Source of the DNA: Pedobacter sp. ISL-64
Lineage (GTDB): Bacteria; Bacteroidota; Bacteroidia; Sphingobacteriales; Sphingobacteriaceae
Length of the DNA stretch: 64,000 bases
Direction: 5' to 3'
NCBI RefSeq assembly: GCF_018613605.1
Contig: NZ_JAGGPU010000020.1
Span: forward strand, 1 to 64,000
Every line of letters starts with the position of its first letter. Positions within the stretch are counted from its first letter, which is position 1. The notes under the pieces are model-generated. The model did no database searches. It saw only the letters and a list, made by a program, of their open reading frames with translations, and was not told where the DNA came from. Made by a program: the position numbers and the translations under genes. Shown here piece after piece: positions 24,501 through 34,600 of this stretch.

Positions 24501-27500
24501 ATATTACCTGCAACATAGTAATAAGTAGTTTGAATATTGTTCAGAATATCTTTGGTCCTGTAGGTGTTTGTGCTTACCAAAAAGCTCTCTGTACTCATTA
24601 ACCTGCTGGTACAAGTATTTCCGGTTGATGGCGCTCCCTGATTGGTACTAAATGGCGCACCGATAACACACTTACTATCCTGGCAGGTAGTTGCATCCCT
24701 AAGCTGGTTATAATATTTGTTTTTTAGCTCTAAGTACTTGGTGCGGTATAACGCCCATTCGCGATCGAAAACCCTGCAGGCATAAACTGGCGAACAATAA
24801 TCCCAATTGTTGGTTGGGGTACCAGCGCCATTGGTGGTTGAACCTTCCGGTGCGCAGTAAATTAAGAAATCAACTACTTTACTTAAACTTTTGGTACTGA
24901 TACTGGTTAGGTTTAACACCTTGTTGCTATACTGTTGCAGATCAATCAGCATTTGAGGAGCATAAACGCTTCCTGCACCATTAAAAAACGGATCCAGACT
25001 TAACAACCAGTTTGCAGTATTATCGGTATTATAACCTGCCGTTGAAGCCTCTTCTATGGCTTCGATTTTCTGATCCCACATTTTACTGGCCACCTGCTGG
25101 TTACAGAAATCGAGCTTACACTTTTCGGGGTGAAAAGTAAGAAACACTTCAGCCCATTCGGGTTTCCAATATTTTACCAGATCTGCATGACTAAAATTAG
25201 CATCATAAGGAGAAGTTGTGCTGCCATCTTCTTTGGTTACCAAATTTTCTTTATAAGCCGTACTTTCAGAATCGGTTGGTATAAATACGGTATTATGGAA
25301 ATTAATCAGGAGCACATTGGTTAATGGCTCTGTCATATTGCCCTGTGCATCGAGCATAGCGTATTGCCCACCTGGTGATACATCCAATAACATGGCTTTG
25401 CGGTAAACCTCGCAGGGCGACGAAAGCTGAGCACACTTTCCTACTAATACCGTAATACTATCACTTATTTTAGTGAAAGTTGTATGAATTACGGCATTGT
25501 AGTTATCAGGGTTCTCCTCTCCCAATTTCATCAATTTATCTTTAAACATGGCCGTAAAAGCCTGTTCTGTTCCCAACTTGGCACGTGCAGTGCTACAATC
25601 GGTAAAACAATTTGAGAATTGATTCTCTTCTAAATACTTAATTACAAAGTCGGCACGTTTTTTTAGTACCAGCGCTTCCTGCCCTTTATTAATAAAATTA
25701 TCGGTAAACTTATCAATCACCTTTTTACTCAATGCAAAATTGAAGGTGATGTAATATTCACCAATATTTGGAAAAATGGTACTGATACTATCGGGCAGGT
25801 TACTGATGTAATCGCACACCACATCACTAGTTCCTATTCTTAGCGTATCACCTGGTAAACTAAATGGGATTTTATTTTTACAATCATCTACAATGCTCAC
25901 CGTAAGTTCGTAATAACAACTGCTGCAGGGATGAAAAGGTCCTTCAGGGTAGGTATGAATCAGCTTTTCGAGATCAAACTTAAACTTTGCATCCCCGGTT
26001 ACCGACGCCATGTAGGTGGTAGTTGCCGAAAGGCTTAAAGTACTGGCGTTAAACTGAAATTGCTCGGGCTTTAAAATATTGCTCCGCACCTCTTTTTCAG
26101 CTGGTTTTGAGGCAAGTCCGTCTACGTTATCTGGTGTTCTGCCCGCCAGCGCTGTAGCAACGGTTTTACCACCCGCATTTAAATAACTGATGCTGATTTG
26201 CCCGTTCGGATCTACCACCATGTTTTTAAGATAGTGCTCAGCATAACCTACATCGTTACCGAATAAAATATCCAATTCCTCTTGTTGTGGTTTACCATAA
26301 TAATAACGGGTAGTACGTCTTCCGCCTTCTGGCCCAGGCTGAAACATCGGCCCAACTCCGCCCTGAAGTTTGATTCTTCCGGTATTATCTGCGGTATACT
26401 GCGTTACTGATAATGGGTATTTTTCAGCATCGGGAATGTACTTATTAAAATCCCTTTCTCCGCCCAATGTAGTACCCAAAAATTCGCCCGAATAGTAATT
26501 CGATGCTCCTGAACCTGTGCCCAATTTAGCTGGTTGTATTTCGCAGCCGGAAAGATTGAGATTGTTCAAACTATAAGGATGTCCTGCCTCATCGACGTTG
26601 AAAGCGGGGAAATAGTGAAGAAAGGAAGAACCGTTGCTTTCTCTTACCGGGGCTGGAAGAATACTGGCTGAGGCACGGCCAAACTGATCGTACACGTTTT
26701 CCTGCACCACCGCTACATTATCGCTGCTGTTCAGGGTTACCGTTTGCCTGCCCCTGAGGGAGCCATCAAAATAACTGATTACTTCTTTCTTTTTGCCTTC
26801 TTCGGCAAAGGCGGCAGAATATTGCCAGTTGAGATTCGGCTCGTGCCAGTCTAGCGGCCATGCCGCATATTCGGTATTGTTTTCCTTAGTATAAAACCAC
26901 TCACCTTCGTTCCTCAAACCATCAGGGGTATAGCTAACCTGTCTGATCCTGACCACAATGTAATCGGCATTATACACCAATGAAATGGTGTCCTGCTGTT
27001 TATTATAGGTGGTAATGCGGGTAGCGTTGTTCCTAAACATGGGCGCAATCTGCGCGCTACTGTAATTGGTAGAACTTATGGTATTTGGGGGTGCCATACT
27101 TTGGGCCATAGCCCCCCATTCACTTTCAGCGTCAACAGCTACCCATTCAATATCATATTCTTCAGCGCCCAAAACAGATCCCCAGCTTAAGGCAAGTTGC
27201 CGGTTGTTGTTAATCCTCGTACCAGCAGTTAATCTTCTAAGTCCACTTTGGGTACCCAAAGTGGTTTCGCCATTTAGACCGATGAAAAGAAAAGGTTTAA
27301 AAACGTATTTCCGGTCGATATCGATATGACTGGTTAACTGAATTACCTCTGGTAGCTGGCTGCCATATTGCGGACTCGAAATACCGGTTACATACACTTT
27401 TACATAATACCCGTTTTCGAAAGAAAAAATATCCTTTCCTTTATAAGCTGCTCCGGCTGTTTTATCGTAATTGATGCTGAGACTGGCCGAATCGATTTTG

Positions 27501-27805
27501 GTTGGTTCTACCTGTGCAGGACTGCTAAAATATTCTACCCTGAAGGTTAATTTACAACTAAAAGACTGTGCAATGGCCTGCTCACTAAGCAACTGTAGTG
27601 AAACGGTATTCTTTACCGAAATATTGGTAATATCGGCCCAGTTAAATGATGGGTTTTTAAACTTTTCGTCTTTTACCAATAACGAATCGCCAACCTTGAT
27701 GCGGCCCTTCAAAAAGTTTTGATAGGGTTCTACAGCTGCAAAAGCAAACTGCTGAACAAAAAGCAACACCACTGTAAAAAAAACAAAACGGAGCGTTCTT
27801 AACAT
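18581..27805 (-). CDS. Complete RHS/YD-repeat polymorphic toxin with AHH nuclease tip
   Basis: 3074 residues. A Sec signal peptide (MLRTLRFVFFTVVLLF ... AFA, 1-23) is followed by a large extracellular region with many cysteines, a glycine run at about 1240, a LamG-like domain at about 1940-2090 (EMWLYAALDGSRQFIG ... WTHLVVQG), YD repeats at about 2110-2770 and the RHS core YGMRIYDPRIGKFLSVDP at about 2785-2802. The variable tip (from ~2825) contains A2963-H2964-H2965 (EAHHIIPVQL) and H3013/H3016 (GGVHANHPNY), the HNH/endonuclease VII-type AHH toxin. The YD repeats should form a cocoon that encloses and releases the tip. It is the last gene of a six-gene minus-strand operon. By comparison with the displaced tips, the segment from FLSVDP onward belongs to the integrative element. 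Confidence 0.93.
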   Translation of the reverse strand: MLRTLRFVFFTVVLLFVQQFAFAAVEPYQNFLKGRIKVGDSLLVKDEKFKNPSFNWADITNISVKNTVSLQLLSEQAIAQSFSCKLTFRVEYFSSPAQVEPTKIDSASLSINYDKTAGAAYKGKDIFSFENGYYVKVYVTGISSPQYGSQLPEVIQLTSHIDIDRKYVFKPFLFIGLNGETTLGTQSGLRRLTAGTRINNNRQLALSWGSVLGAEEYDIEWVAVDAESEWGAMAQSMAPPNTISSTNYSSAQIAPMFRNNATRITTYNKQQDTISLVYNADYIVVRIRQVSYTPDGLRNEGEWFYTKENNTEYAAWPLDWHEPNLNWQYSAAFAEEGKKKEVISYFDGSLRGRQTVTLNSSDNVAVVQENVYDQFGRASASILPAPVRESNGSSFLHYFPAFNVDEAGHPYSLNNLNLSGCEIQPAKLGTGSGASNYYSGEFLGTTLGGERDFNKYIPDAEKYPLSVTQYTADNTGRIKLQGGVGPMFQPGPEGGRRTTRYYYGKPQQEELDILFGNDVGYAEHYLKNMVVDPNGQISISYLNAGGKTVATALAGRTPDNVDGLASKPAEKEVRSNILKPEQFQFNASTLSLSATTTYMASVTGDAKFKFDLEKLIHTYPEGPFHPCSSCYYELTVSIVDDCKNKIPFSLPGDTLRIGTSDVVCDYISNLPDSISTIFPNIGEYYITFNFALSKKVIDKFTDNFINKGQEALVLKKRADFVIKYLEENQFSNCFTDCSTARAKLGTEQAFTAMFKDKLMKLGEENPDNYNAVIHTTFTKISDSITVLVGKCAQLSSPCEVYRKAMLLDVSPGGQYAMLDAQGNMTEPLTNVLLINFHNTVFIPTDSESTAYKENLVTKEDGSTTSPYDANFSHADLVKYWKPEWAEVFLTFHPEKCKLDFCNQQVASKMWDQKIEAIEEASTAGYNTDNTANWLLSLDPFFNGAGSVYAPQMLIDLQQYSNKVLNLTSISTKSLSKVVDFLIYCAPEGSTTNGAGTPTNNWDYCSPVYACRVFDREWALYRTKYLELKNKYYNQLRDATTCQDSKCVIGAPFSTNQGAPSTGNTCTSRLMSTESFLVSTNTYRTKDILNNIQTTYYYVAGNISSPPNAAGYCSQNTVSMTFKPCIDVILGSSTTRYNGVWEIICKEPIPVGCGLTYEIYADELNGPNKFYRTYYPERYYFTVIEGYDQNNEPPAYCPPNGDSLPTYFYPCLNVYVNGSAYSYTNVWLSTCITNLNPGGGGGGGGGNPCDVPVSSMMRAVADNVNTNLVQPCEETIQLQASRTVNQEVVADYQSHVIYSVSTVAEAQAKSGVEAKKSAFRKRFGNYTFKPYFALKIRAGEYKIFRNVYVANYIPDTSSVISHRRKIERFLKERKASKTMALARSASTDGQEVQNIQESQSFGITSGNHIIYTEQYSNPPVYMCRNEYYYNEERQLIFTLVNSNNQPVIATSNITIKLQFYHIYGSFPQPPQYWFSYVTIVAGQSSNSLIYQTRAYTDNGSACVADDNYFDGIVEITGLDDAASCPPIYATKKSSFDPVVTQASTNPYQYESDQQAALSSQVATASNYLADVWIERLKKGLDARSIAESDRNTLRANLIALSSKAADVNHPFGASTLADGQPSLIINGNQARSFGDVIRFTLNIGAFDDLLNPWLIDSPYPYEPLQQATEQFISSTTDLLCNKLASLRTSTDNAVFYQNLKDQYGTVMNLSLPEFLILVEGCENCKHLLKKDIKLPVFLQEGTKGCITKGEFDAAMTEMRAAFYNTINTSWSNYQTIVTNYINQKFGFTLSYDDYNAFEGRSGLLCNETGYGTIADDPYACAKSLIELSYGMGNREYEVYIAEERQKFADSYISTCAAAKANVTLTAKEQTYHYTLYYYDLAGNLIRTVPPEGVTLLQPNDMELVKRNRAFKTSDCSGEPERPITTEASALSNLSSILQNTGNNAIEMWLYAALDGSRQFIGTTPDMKYMLQACVNGNLVNVDIFTLNQTAADNVSITLSNHVTADVSDIFPLAPWTHLVVQGANLAQGALQIYVNGKGYAPVAGAPTAGCGWAITSNPIAMPHNFANIKYLRTYHDRLMSAGEIAANAASGCFAAIDENAIARFRFNQPAPGGPTTLADNSTQETQYNGIYPGHVLKTSYVYNATNQVLQQETPDGGASNFWYDYLSRLVFSQNAKQAATSDYSFTNYDALGRIFEVGQKNLTGDKKPTTPYLEDSRYREILNNNTGADSQITQTFYDDKAPGSAGVNITLEQDNLRKRVSASIYRDNRSTAAINASYYSYDVGGNVKRLYQQINGLGIKTLDYEYDLISGKVNLLAYQHSRTATPEKDQFYYKYDYDSENRLIAAWTSTRANMTSYGFGSELDNDYKRLDASYQYYLHGPLARMELGRATAKVQGVDYAYTLQGWLKGVNGATLNDASKDIGADGTAIAKDALAYSLGYYNGDYKAISTAAGAFEQGYQGNNNDAAGKPLFNGNISNSTYAIAGINGGATVGYSYGYDQLNRIKTFRHHEAIGGTWNSGSAGNKYKEDFTYDGNGNILALQRSNQGGITMDAFDYKYERDTKTGRLTTNRLRQVADAVGGSAGDFDLAAGQIAENYRYDQIGNMIGDNQSGVNNIDWSVYGKIRSIDKGGNNIAYTYDPSGNRVSKTTSTLNTYYVRDAQGNNLAVYDNEGGTINWQEQTLYGSSRLGMWRPSINLAVADGTSQWGTYGKKFFELSNHLGNVLSVINDNRDFNGNEFLPVAVSGNDYYAFGGQMPGRAFNSSNYRYGFNGKENDNEVKGTGNQQDYGMRIYDPRIGKFLSVDPITKQYPELTPYQFASNTPIAAIDRDGLESAVMIVPRGVSNYDHMQVIQGMNKTYKNFFTGVFTASDVNDATVITTWMTRGNNAINFDGSPATSWDKGLAAAGAVIPFVSGSLLKQSAKWGAKSAEWLYHASKGTKVADAILDNSALRKALGAAIKAGEEAHHIIPVQLLKEEKVVQDAVNAGFEFNTAVNGIALKKYTKAGEAVVDGGVHANHPNYTKQIRKALNDFSKANKNYTPAQAKEFLNDLVGELKSIIKKESIDGGKKINDIKIK
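19398..19415. repeat. att-like direct repeat, right copy (within complete rhs)
   Basis: GGATCCACACTCAGAAAC, identical to 7508-7525; with the preceding AATC the identity is 22 bp. Here the reading frame continues into intact rhs core (GKFLSVDP) rather than into the element end. This is the predicted recombined junction between rhs body and imported tip. Confidence 0.55.
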
Positions 27806-27900
27806 ATTATCTTTATTCTTAATTCCTTATGGTATAAACCAGCGATGATCAGCTGATTTAAAATATTTTTCAATCTCTAATACACTAAACCTCAATAGGT

Positions 27901-28683
27901 TTACATGCGCACAATTACTTCGTAACCTTTATAAGCATCGGTGGTACTGTATTGATTCTTAGCCAGCTTCCTTAAGATGCGTGTGCTCATCAGTTTCGAT
28001 GCATCGGCAAGCGTATTGGCATACCTAAAATCGACTGTTTTATCTTTTTTGGCATTCAGAGGATCATCTATATTGCTCATCCTGATGCTTACCCCTTTTA
28101 CATGGAGATTAGTTTTATCAAAATAAATAGCATATTCTTTACACTGGATGTGGTTGGGGTTCAAAAGTGAAATCCTGTTTTCAGTAGCATTTACCACATT
28201 CTCCCTGATCTGATATTCTTCTTCTTTCATCCGCTTAATAAGCTGTTGCATATCGGGCAGAATATTTTGCGCGGTGATTTTTTTGCCCTGTGATACCAAA
28301 ATTTTCTTTTGCCCTTTATCTACATAGATGTAAAGGCCATTGGCATTCAATGTTTCGGTTAAACCCAGGCTCGAATAAAATGTAGTGCCCCGTTTAATTA
28401 AACGGTATGGGAGCTTGCTTACATTTTGGCTGCTATCGCTCCCATTGTGCACACTAAGCTTGCCACTGATGGAAATATTTTCCTGATCGAACTGGAGATC
28501 TTTGGCAATTTTGGCCAAGCGCTCCAGTTTTATGGTATCCACAACAAAAACGGTATCAACAGGTGCTACTACTTTAGCAACAGGTTTTTTAGCCGATTTT
28601 TTTGCCATGCTTGCAAAAGATACGGCCAGGCCAATACCCATGGCCAGCGATAAGAATATGATGTTTTTATAGCGGTTTTTCAT
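27901..28683 (-). CDS. Exported protein of the rhs operon, unknown function
   Basis: 260 residues. The N-terminus (KNIIFLSLAMGIGLAVSFAS, residues about 6-25) is a signal peptide or anchor, followed by a KKSAKKPVAKVVAPVD linker and a soluble alpha/beta domain with YRLIKRGTTFYSSLGLTETL and NHIQCKEYAIYFDKTNLHVK. No family recognised. It sits between the two giant genes, so it may help export, fold or anchor one of them. Confidence 0.75.
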   Translation of the reverse strand: MKNRYKNIIFLSLAMGIGLAVSFASMAKKSAKKPVAKVVAPVDTVFVVDTIKLERLAKIAKDLQFDQENISISGKLSVHNGSDSSQNVSKLPYRLIKRGTTFYSSLGLTETLNANGLYIYVDKGQKKILVSQGKKITAQNILPDMQQLIKRMKEEEYQIRENVVNATENRISLLNPNHIQCKEYAIYFDKTNLHVKGVSIRMSNIDDPLNAKKDKTVDFRYANTLADASKLMSTRILRKLAKNQYSTTDAYKGYEVIVRM

Positions 28684-28694
28684 TTGTATTATCT

Positions 28695-31600
28695 TTAGTT
28701 CTTTCTGTACGATGATCGGCTTTCTTTAATGGTGGCAATACCTCGTTCGGTTTCTTTCTTTACCCGTACCAGCGATCCTTCATCATCATATTCGTAAAAA
28801 GTAGCAAAGGCATTTTCATCCAGTTCGGCCATCAGTTTAAAACTGCGACTATCGTAAGCGTAAGATTTTAAGTGTGCTGCTTTAGGGTGGATGCGGATAT
28901 CATCCAGCTTTACACCATTTGTAGATTTAACAATCAGCTGCAAGGTTGCTCCAGGAATATCTCCAAAAGAACCTCCTGTATAAATGGTACCTTCCATTAA
29001 TTTCCAGCCTTCTACTATCGCCTTGCATTTTAAATCTACCGGAGTTAAAGTGCTGCCATCACCTTTAATGTTGATATTCAGATCTGTGCTACGGATTAAA
29101 GGATTGTTATCCTTAACCCAAACATTAAACAGATATTCCTTATTGGGCATAGGCTCAAAACCGTTTGGATAAAGACCTGTGGTTCCTAAAAGTGAATAAC
29201 CCGTAGCAGATGAACTGAGATAACCAGCCGTTTTATGTTCTGCGGCATGGATTTTGGTATCTAGTAAAATACCCGTAGAATAGATATTGAGACTGGATCT
29301 ACCACTATGTGAAACCGTACTATCGATCAAATTCGTCAAGCCCTTATCGCCAACCGGGTTATATAACTCACCTTTAATGGTTTTATTTTTAAAGGCTACA
29401 CTATCACTATTAAACTTAGATCTATAATCTTCAAAAGAATTTATGTAAACTTCCCTATTCATGGCGTTTGAAGCCACCGCAGCTGGTAATTCTCCGTTAA
29501 AATCGAATTTAGCGGCACTGTAACGGTTTAAAGCATCTTTATTTTCAAGCTCCTGGCCATACTTATCGTATAAGGTTACGGTATTGGCATTTACCCAGTT
29601 TGAAGTTGGATTCTGAATCCAACCACCACCGTTTGCATTGCTCCACCAGGAGGTATAAGTGGTTAAAAAGCCTGTTTTTTTAAGGTCCATACCCCGTTTA
29701 CCCGCTGTAAAAACATCGTTGTATTTACGTGTGGTTTGGTAAACTTTGCTTTGGTAAGGGCGCCAGTTGCCAATGAAGCCTTGTATATAGGGATTGATAA
29801 TTTTAACTGTTCCGGGTTGAACGACATCACAAACACCGACCGGTTGCCCATTTGAATAACTATAATGATAGGTCCTGTAATTTGCTCGAAAATAGGTTTC
29901 TAAGGTAGAATAGGTTGAAGATTGAAATAGAGTTGAAACAGTAGAAGATTGAGTAGGAATATTCCCTCTCAATTGTGCAGTACTAAAAATGATATTAATT
30001 CCACTACCGTCACCTGCATTTTGAATTTGCTGCAATGTATTATTGTAAAGTTCAACTCCTATAGCCTCATTTGGTAGTGAGCTTTTGGGTATTGTCATTG
30101 TAATTTTATGTACACCTGCCGTTAGATAAACGGGCAAAACTGTCCATTGATTTACTGGAGAAACATATGTAATTCCGTCATCAGTACAATCAAAAATATA
30201 ACTCATCGATGAACCATTTCTTCCTGCGCCAACATAATAAGTTTTTGTTTGGGGAACAGTAAAACTCATGCTAAATTCATAAGTATTTTCCCAATTTACC
30301 TCTACAGGGCAAACATTAGATGCCTTTAACCTTCCAGGACTATTGAAAAAACTACCTGCAATGTTACAATACAAATAGGCAGCCAGGTTATTTGTAGCCT
30401 GAACAGGTTCAGTATCAACACAAGCAGAGGCTCCTGAAGAGGGTACGTACTCATTTTCACGCATGTACCAATTCAGGGATTTGTCTTCAATGATTTCAGC
30501 AGGAATAGAAGAATTAAAATTATTTATCACCCAAGCCTCATCAAAAAGATTCACCGAAGTAGAAATCACCTTTAAACTGCTTAGGTCACCTGTCGAAACC
30601 AATTTAAACTGACTACCCTGTATTGGGTTTTCCATACAAACCACGCTTGTGGTAGGTGTACCCAATATATTGCGGTAGCCCGAGCGGATAATTTTGGCCA
30701 GTGGTATATTTACAGTTACAGTTTTACCCTCACGGTCGATTAATCTTTTGGCACCTGCAGTTTCAATTACCCAATAATGGGTACCTAAAGCCACATCTAC
30801 CCATTCATCGCCCGGCATTACAAAACTGCTGTAAGTTGCATTTTGTATCACACCATTTGTACCCGTATTAAAGTCTTTTACCATCGTACCCAGGTTCTGG
30901 TAAGCTGCGCCCATGCCTTTGTACATCCAGTAAGCCGGCAGGTTTACCGAATAATAATCCTGTTTAAACTCATTCTGGGTTTTGGTTACCAGCGCTTCGC
31001 CCGTAACACCATCATAAGCCACATTCTCTACCGCTATAGAAGAACCATTTTCGGTTTTAATTACTTTTTTAATCAGTCCATTAGTGTGTATTACCTTTAC
31101 TGCACATGCAGACCTAAAAAGTTTATATTCGCTGTTCGTCCCAAAAGGAAGATGCGGTATAAAAATTGGAATACCGAAGAAAGGTAAAGGAATTACGTCT
31201 CCTCCAAAGTTAATAGCAGTACCATTATTGCTGCTTTCTTGTTCCCTAAAATCGGTAAACAGTTCTATATCCCTGCCAATTACACCAGGGCCTACCTGCC
31301 CCTTTGCGTTAATGATGCTCACATTATTGTTTAACCGTTTTTCTACCGCCTTTGGGTTATCTACCTGATATTCGTACACCGACGATGAAATTTCTGCACC
31401 CGATTGATTAAAGATGCGATTGGATTTCGGCTTTCCATGCATATCGTTCAGTTCAATCATATATCCCTGTGAGAGGATCATTTCTTCTATACTATTGGTC
31501 GAAATAATTGAATACTGTTGCTGTGGCCTTGGGTTGTATTTCTGCATCGGCATAGCGGTTACCCGCACCGGAAAATCTTTTGCGGTATAAAACTCATTCA

Positions 31601-34600
31601 CTACATAACCAGTTTTTGGGCTATTGGCAATAAGAATTTCATTGCCATCCTGATCGAGATCAACTACGGTAACTTTACTATAACCCACACTTGCACCGGG
31701 GTATAGCGATTCGCCAAAAGGTTCTTCCAGCTCGAAGTAATTGTTAATGGCACCCTTTATTTTTTGCACATAAGGTACAGGCTGGCGTAATGCATTTTCA
31801 TCACTACCTACCGAAGGTTCGTAAGCGGCAACACCACTACTAATCTGTCGGCCAGTATCATCCTTTGTAGTATAGGTGTAACTTTGCCCGTAACTGCCAG
31901 ACCTGGCCGCACTACCGCTGAGGTTGCTCCATTCATCACTGATTGCGATCTTTTTCACCCTGGCACCGCCGCCTATTTTGGCTTTTGAATTTAAGCTTAT
32001 CCTGGCAAAAGAACGCGAAACATCAATGTTGGATCCATAACCTTTTCTTTTCGCTTTTTGATAAAAATTTTCGCGCAGTTCTTTTAAATTGCCTGAAGCA
32101 TTGAAAATAGCTGTAATGGCAGCTTCAAATCCCGATCCGTTATCCTCAACACGGTTTTGATAACCTGGGTAGGCAAATTTCGGATAATCGTTTTTAAGTT
32201 TCTGCCAGGCTGCAAAACGGATGGGGTTAGTGGTTACATCGCTTTCGCTTATCTGCTCCAATATCAGTTTGACCTCGCTACCTTCGAAATGCACACTATC
32301 TACCCTACAGTAGGCAGGTACAAAATCATCCCCCCCATTTGCCGCGGGTGCATTGGAATTGCCCAAATTGATGGTCGATTTGGTATAAATATAATCGGAA
32401 CCATTTAAGTAGTTCTTTTTAAACCACCTGGTTTTATTGCGCTCGGTACTGGGTGGCTGTTCATCAACCGTTAGGCTAATTTCATCTGCACCACCGTTGT
32501 TAAGCCGATAAGGCACCATCACTGCAGCGCGTTTATTCTGTACGTATGCATAATCATCAGCTTCGTAGGTTACGGCAATTTTCCCACCAGAAGGAAGACC
32601 GATGCTGCTGATGTTCCAAAGCCCTGCTGCCTCATCTGCCCGGGTTTCATCCTGATCGGCATAAGGATACTCTTCGTTGTTTAATCCACCGGGGTTAGCG
32701 CCCTGCTTATAAGTTCCCCACCGATCGGTATTCATTACTCCATAGCGCACCTCAGGATTATTATTATTTAAGCCTTTATTGTAATTAAATGCATAGGGAT
32801 GATTAGATCCTTTATGGGTATTGCCATATTCAAACCATACCTTTTGTAAAGTAAGCTTTCCACCACCCTCTGCAGCTGAATTTGGCGTGCTCTTACACAG
32901 ATCATAACCATATTTAAATTTCACAACCTTGATTGGTTTGCTATAGTCGTGTTTAGAATATAATCGGATTTCTACTAATTGCTTCTGTTTAGCAACCGAG
33001 CTAGGTTCTCCCTGCCAAGATTTTACCCCTAAGGCATCATCTCGGTCTTTAGTAATAAAAAAGGCCACCTTATTTTTTGATTCGATAGAGTGTACATAAT
33101 AAATCTCTTTTTCGCCATATACGATAGAGCCCTTATCATCATCAGGATCTGCCAGTTGCCCGCGGTTTAAACTGGCTTCGGGAACATGGGTATTATCACT
33201 CTTTTTATTGCCATAAGGTGTACGCCATCTGTAATTCGAAATCCTGCTGTAATTAAATTTAATAGCTGTTCCATCATCATCGGACGTAATACCATCGCTG
33301 GTTTTATCTACATAATCTGGCGATAAAATACCAGAAATAAGATAGCTGTAAGCATAGGCAGGCTGCTTTTCAGTGTGAAAATAGTCGTCAATCCCTCTTC
33401 CATCAGTCTTCAAAACACTATGAGGTGCAAGGGGATTAATGTTTACAATATCTGTTCTACCGGTACGGTTATCATTGGTATTGGCTAGAGCGAAAGAAAT
33501 TTCTTCTTGCGCCAGGTTATATACCGGGATGCCGTATACCATACGCTGGCCAGCCCCACTGGTTACAGTAAGCTCAGAAATGTGGTGTTTTTGTCTGTAA
33601 CCCGTATCACGGAGCTCTTTGGTTGGTTCAACGGACAAGGGGTTAAACTGGGCAGGATTAAATCCAATCTCATCAATAAAATTGTAATGTTTAATCTGTT
33701 TATCCATTCCAACCTTTGCCGCCTGCGCTGCTGTAAGGTAAGAAACTACTGATGATTGAACTTCTTTATTCTTCTTTGCAAGAACAGGTATAGACTCTGT
33801 GATGGTACTGTTATAGCCAAATACTTTTTTAAAGGCTGCATTAGCCGTTTTTCCTGAAGTTGAAACCATCAGTGGCGTTACACTACCTAAATCATCTGAA
33901 AGTTGCTTATCCTCCACATTATTTTCTCCTGCGTGCTTGAAGAAAACATGCTGTGCTTTGGGATCGGTTAATGATTCTTTCTGAAAATCACCATTTTTCA
34001 GGTAATTGTTATTGGCTGTCCACTTGCGTGATACATTGGAAGTTCTTTGATTAAATATAGCGACTCCACCATGAGCGTAGCCACCAACCCCAATATCAAA
34101 GCCTGCGGTATTCGTTTTAGAAGCATCGTTCACTTCATTGTCAAAATAAACACCTGTACCGCCACGGTAAAGACGGAACTGCCCAGAGCCTGCCTGACTA
34201 TTGTAACTAAAAACATCGGGAGTTCCAATAGGCAATGCTAAGTTTGGAAGTTCAGGAATTACGGGATTTTCCTTTTCACGAAGAAAATCGTGAACAGCAT
34301 TTTTGGTATCCTTTCCCATTTCCGAATAAAGAAATCCGTATTCAGGATTTTCTAGTTTCCCATCATTTACTACTGATCTAATATTTCTATACCCTGTACC
34401 TCCTACTCCTGCATAGCCTCCAAAGAGCGCTCCGCCTACATCTACACTAAAAGACGAATAATCGGAAAAATAAGGATACTGTATTTTGGGCATGATCGGT
34501 TCTGTATTGAAGTTATAGGTATTACTAGTACTGGTCATGAGTAAATTGTGACCAAAACTGAGCGACTTCAACCCAGAGCGGGAATTATAACCTAGAGAAG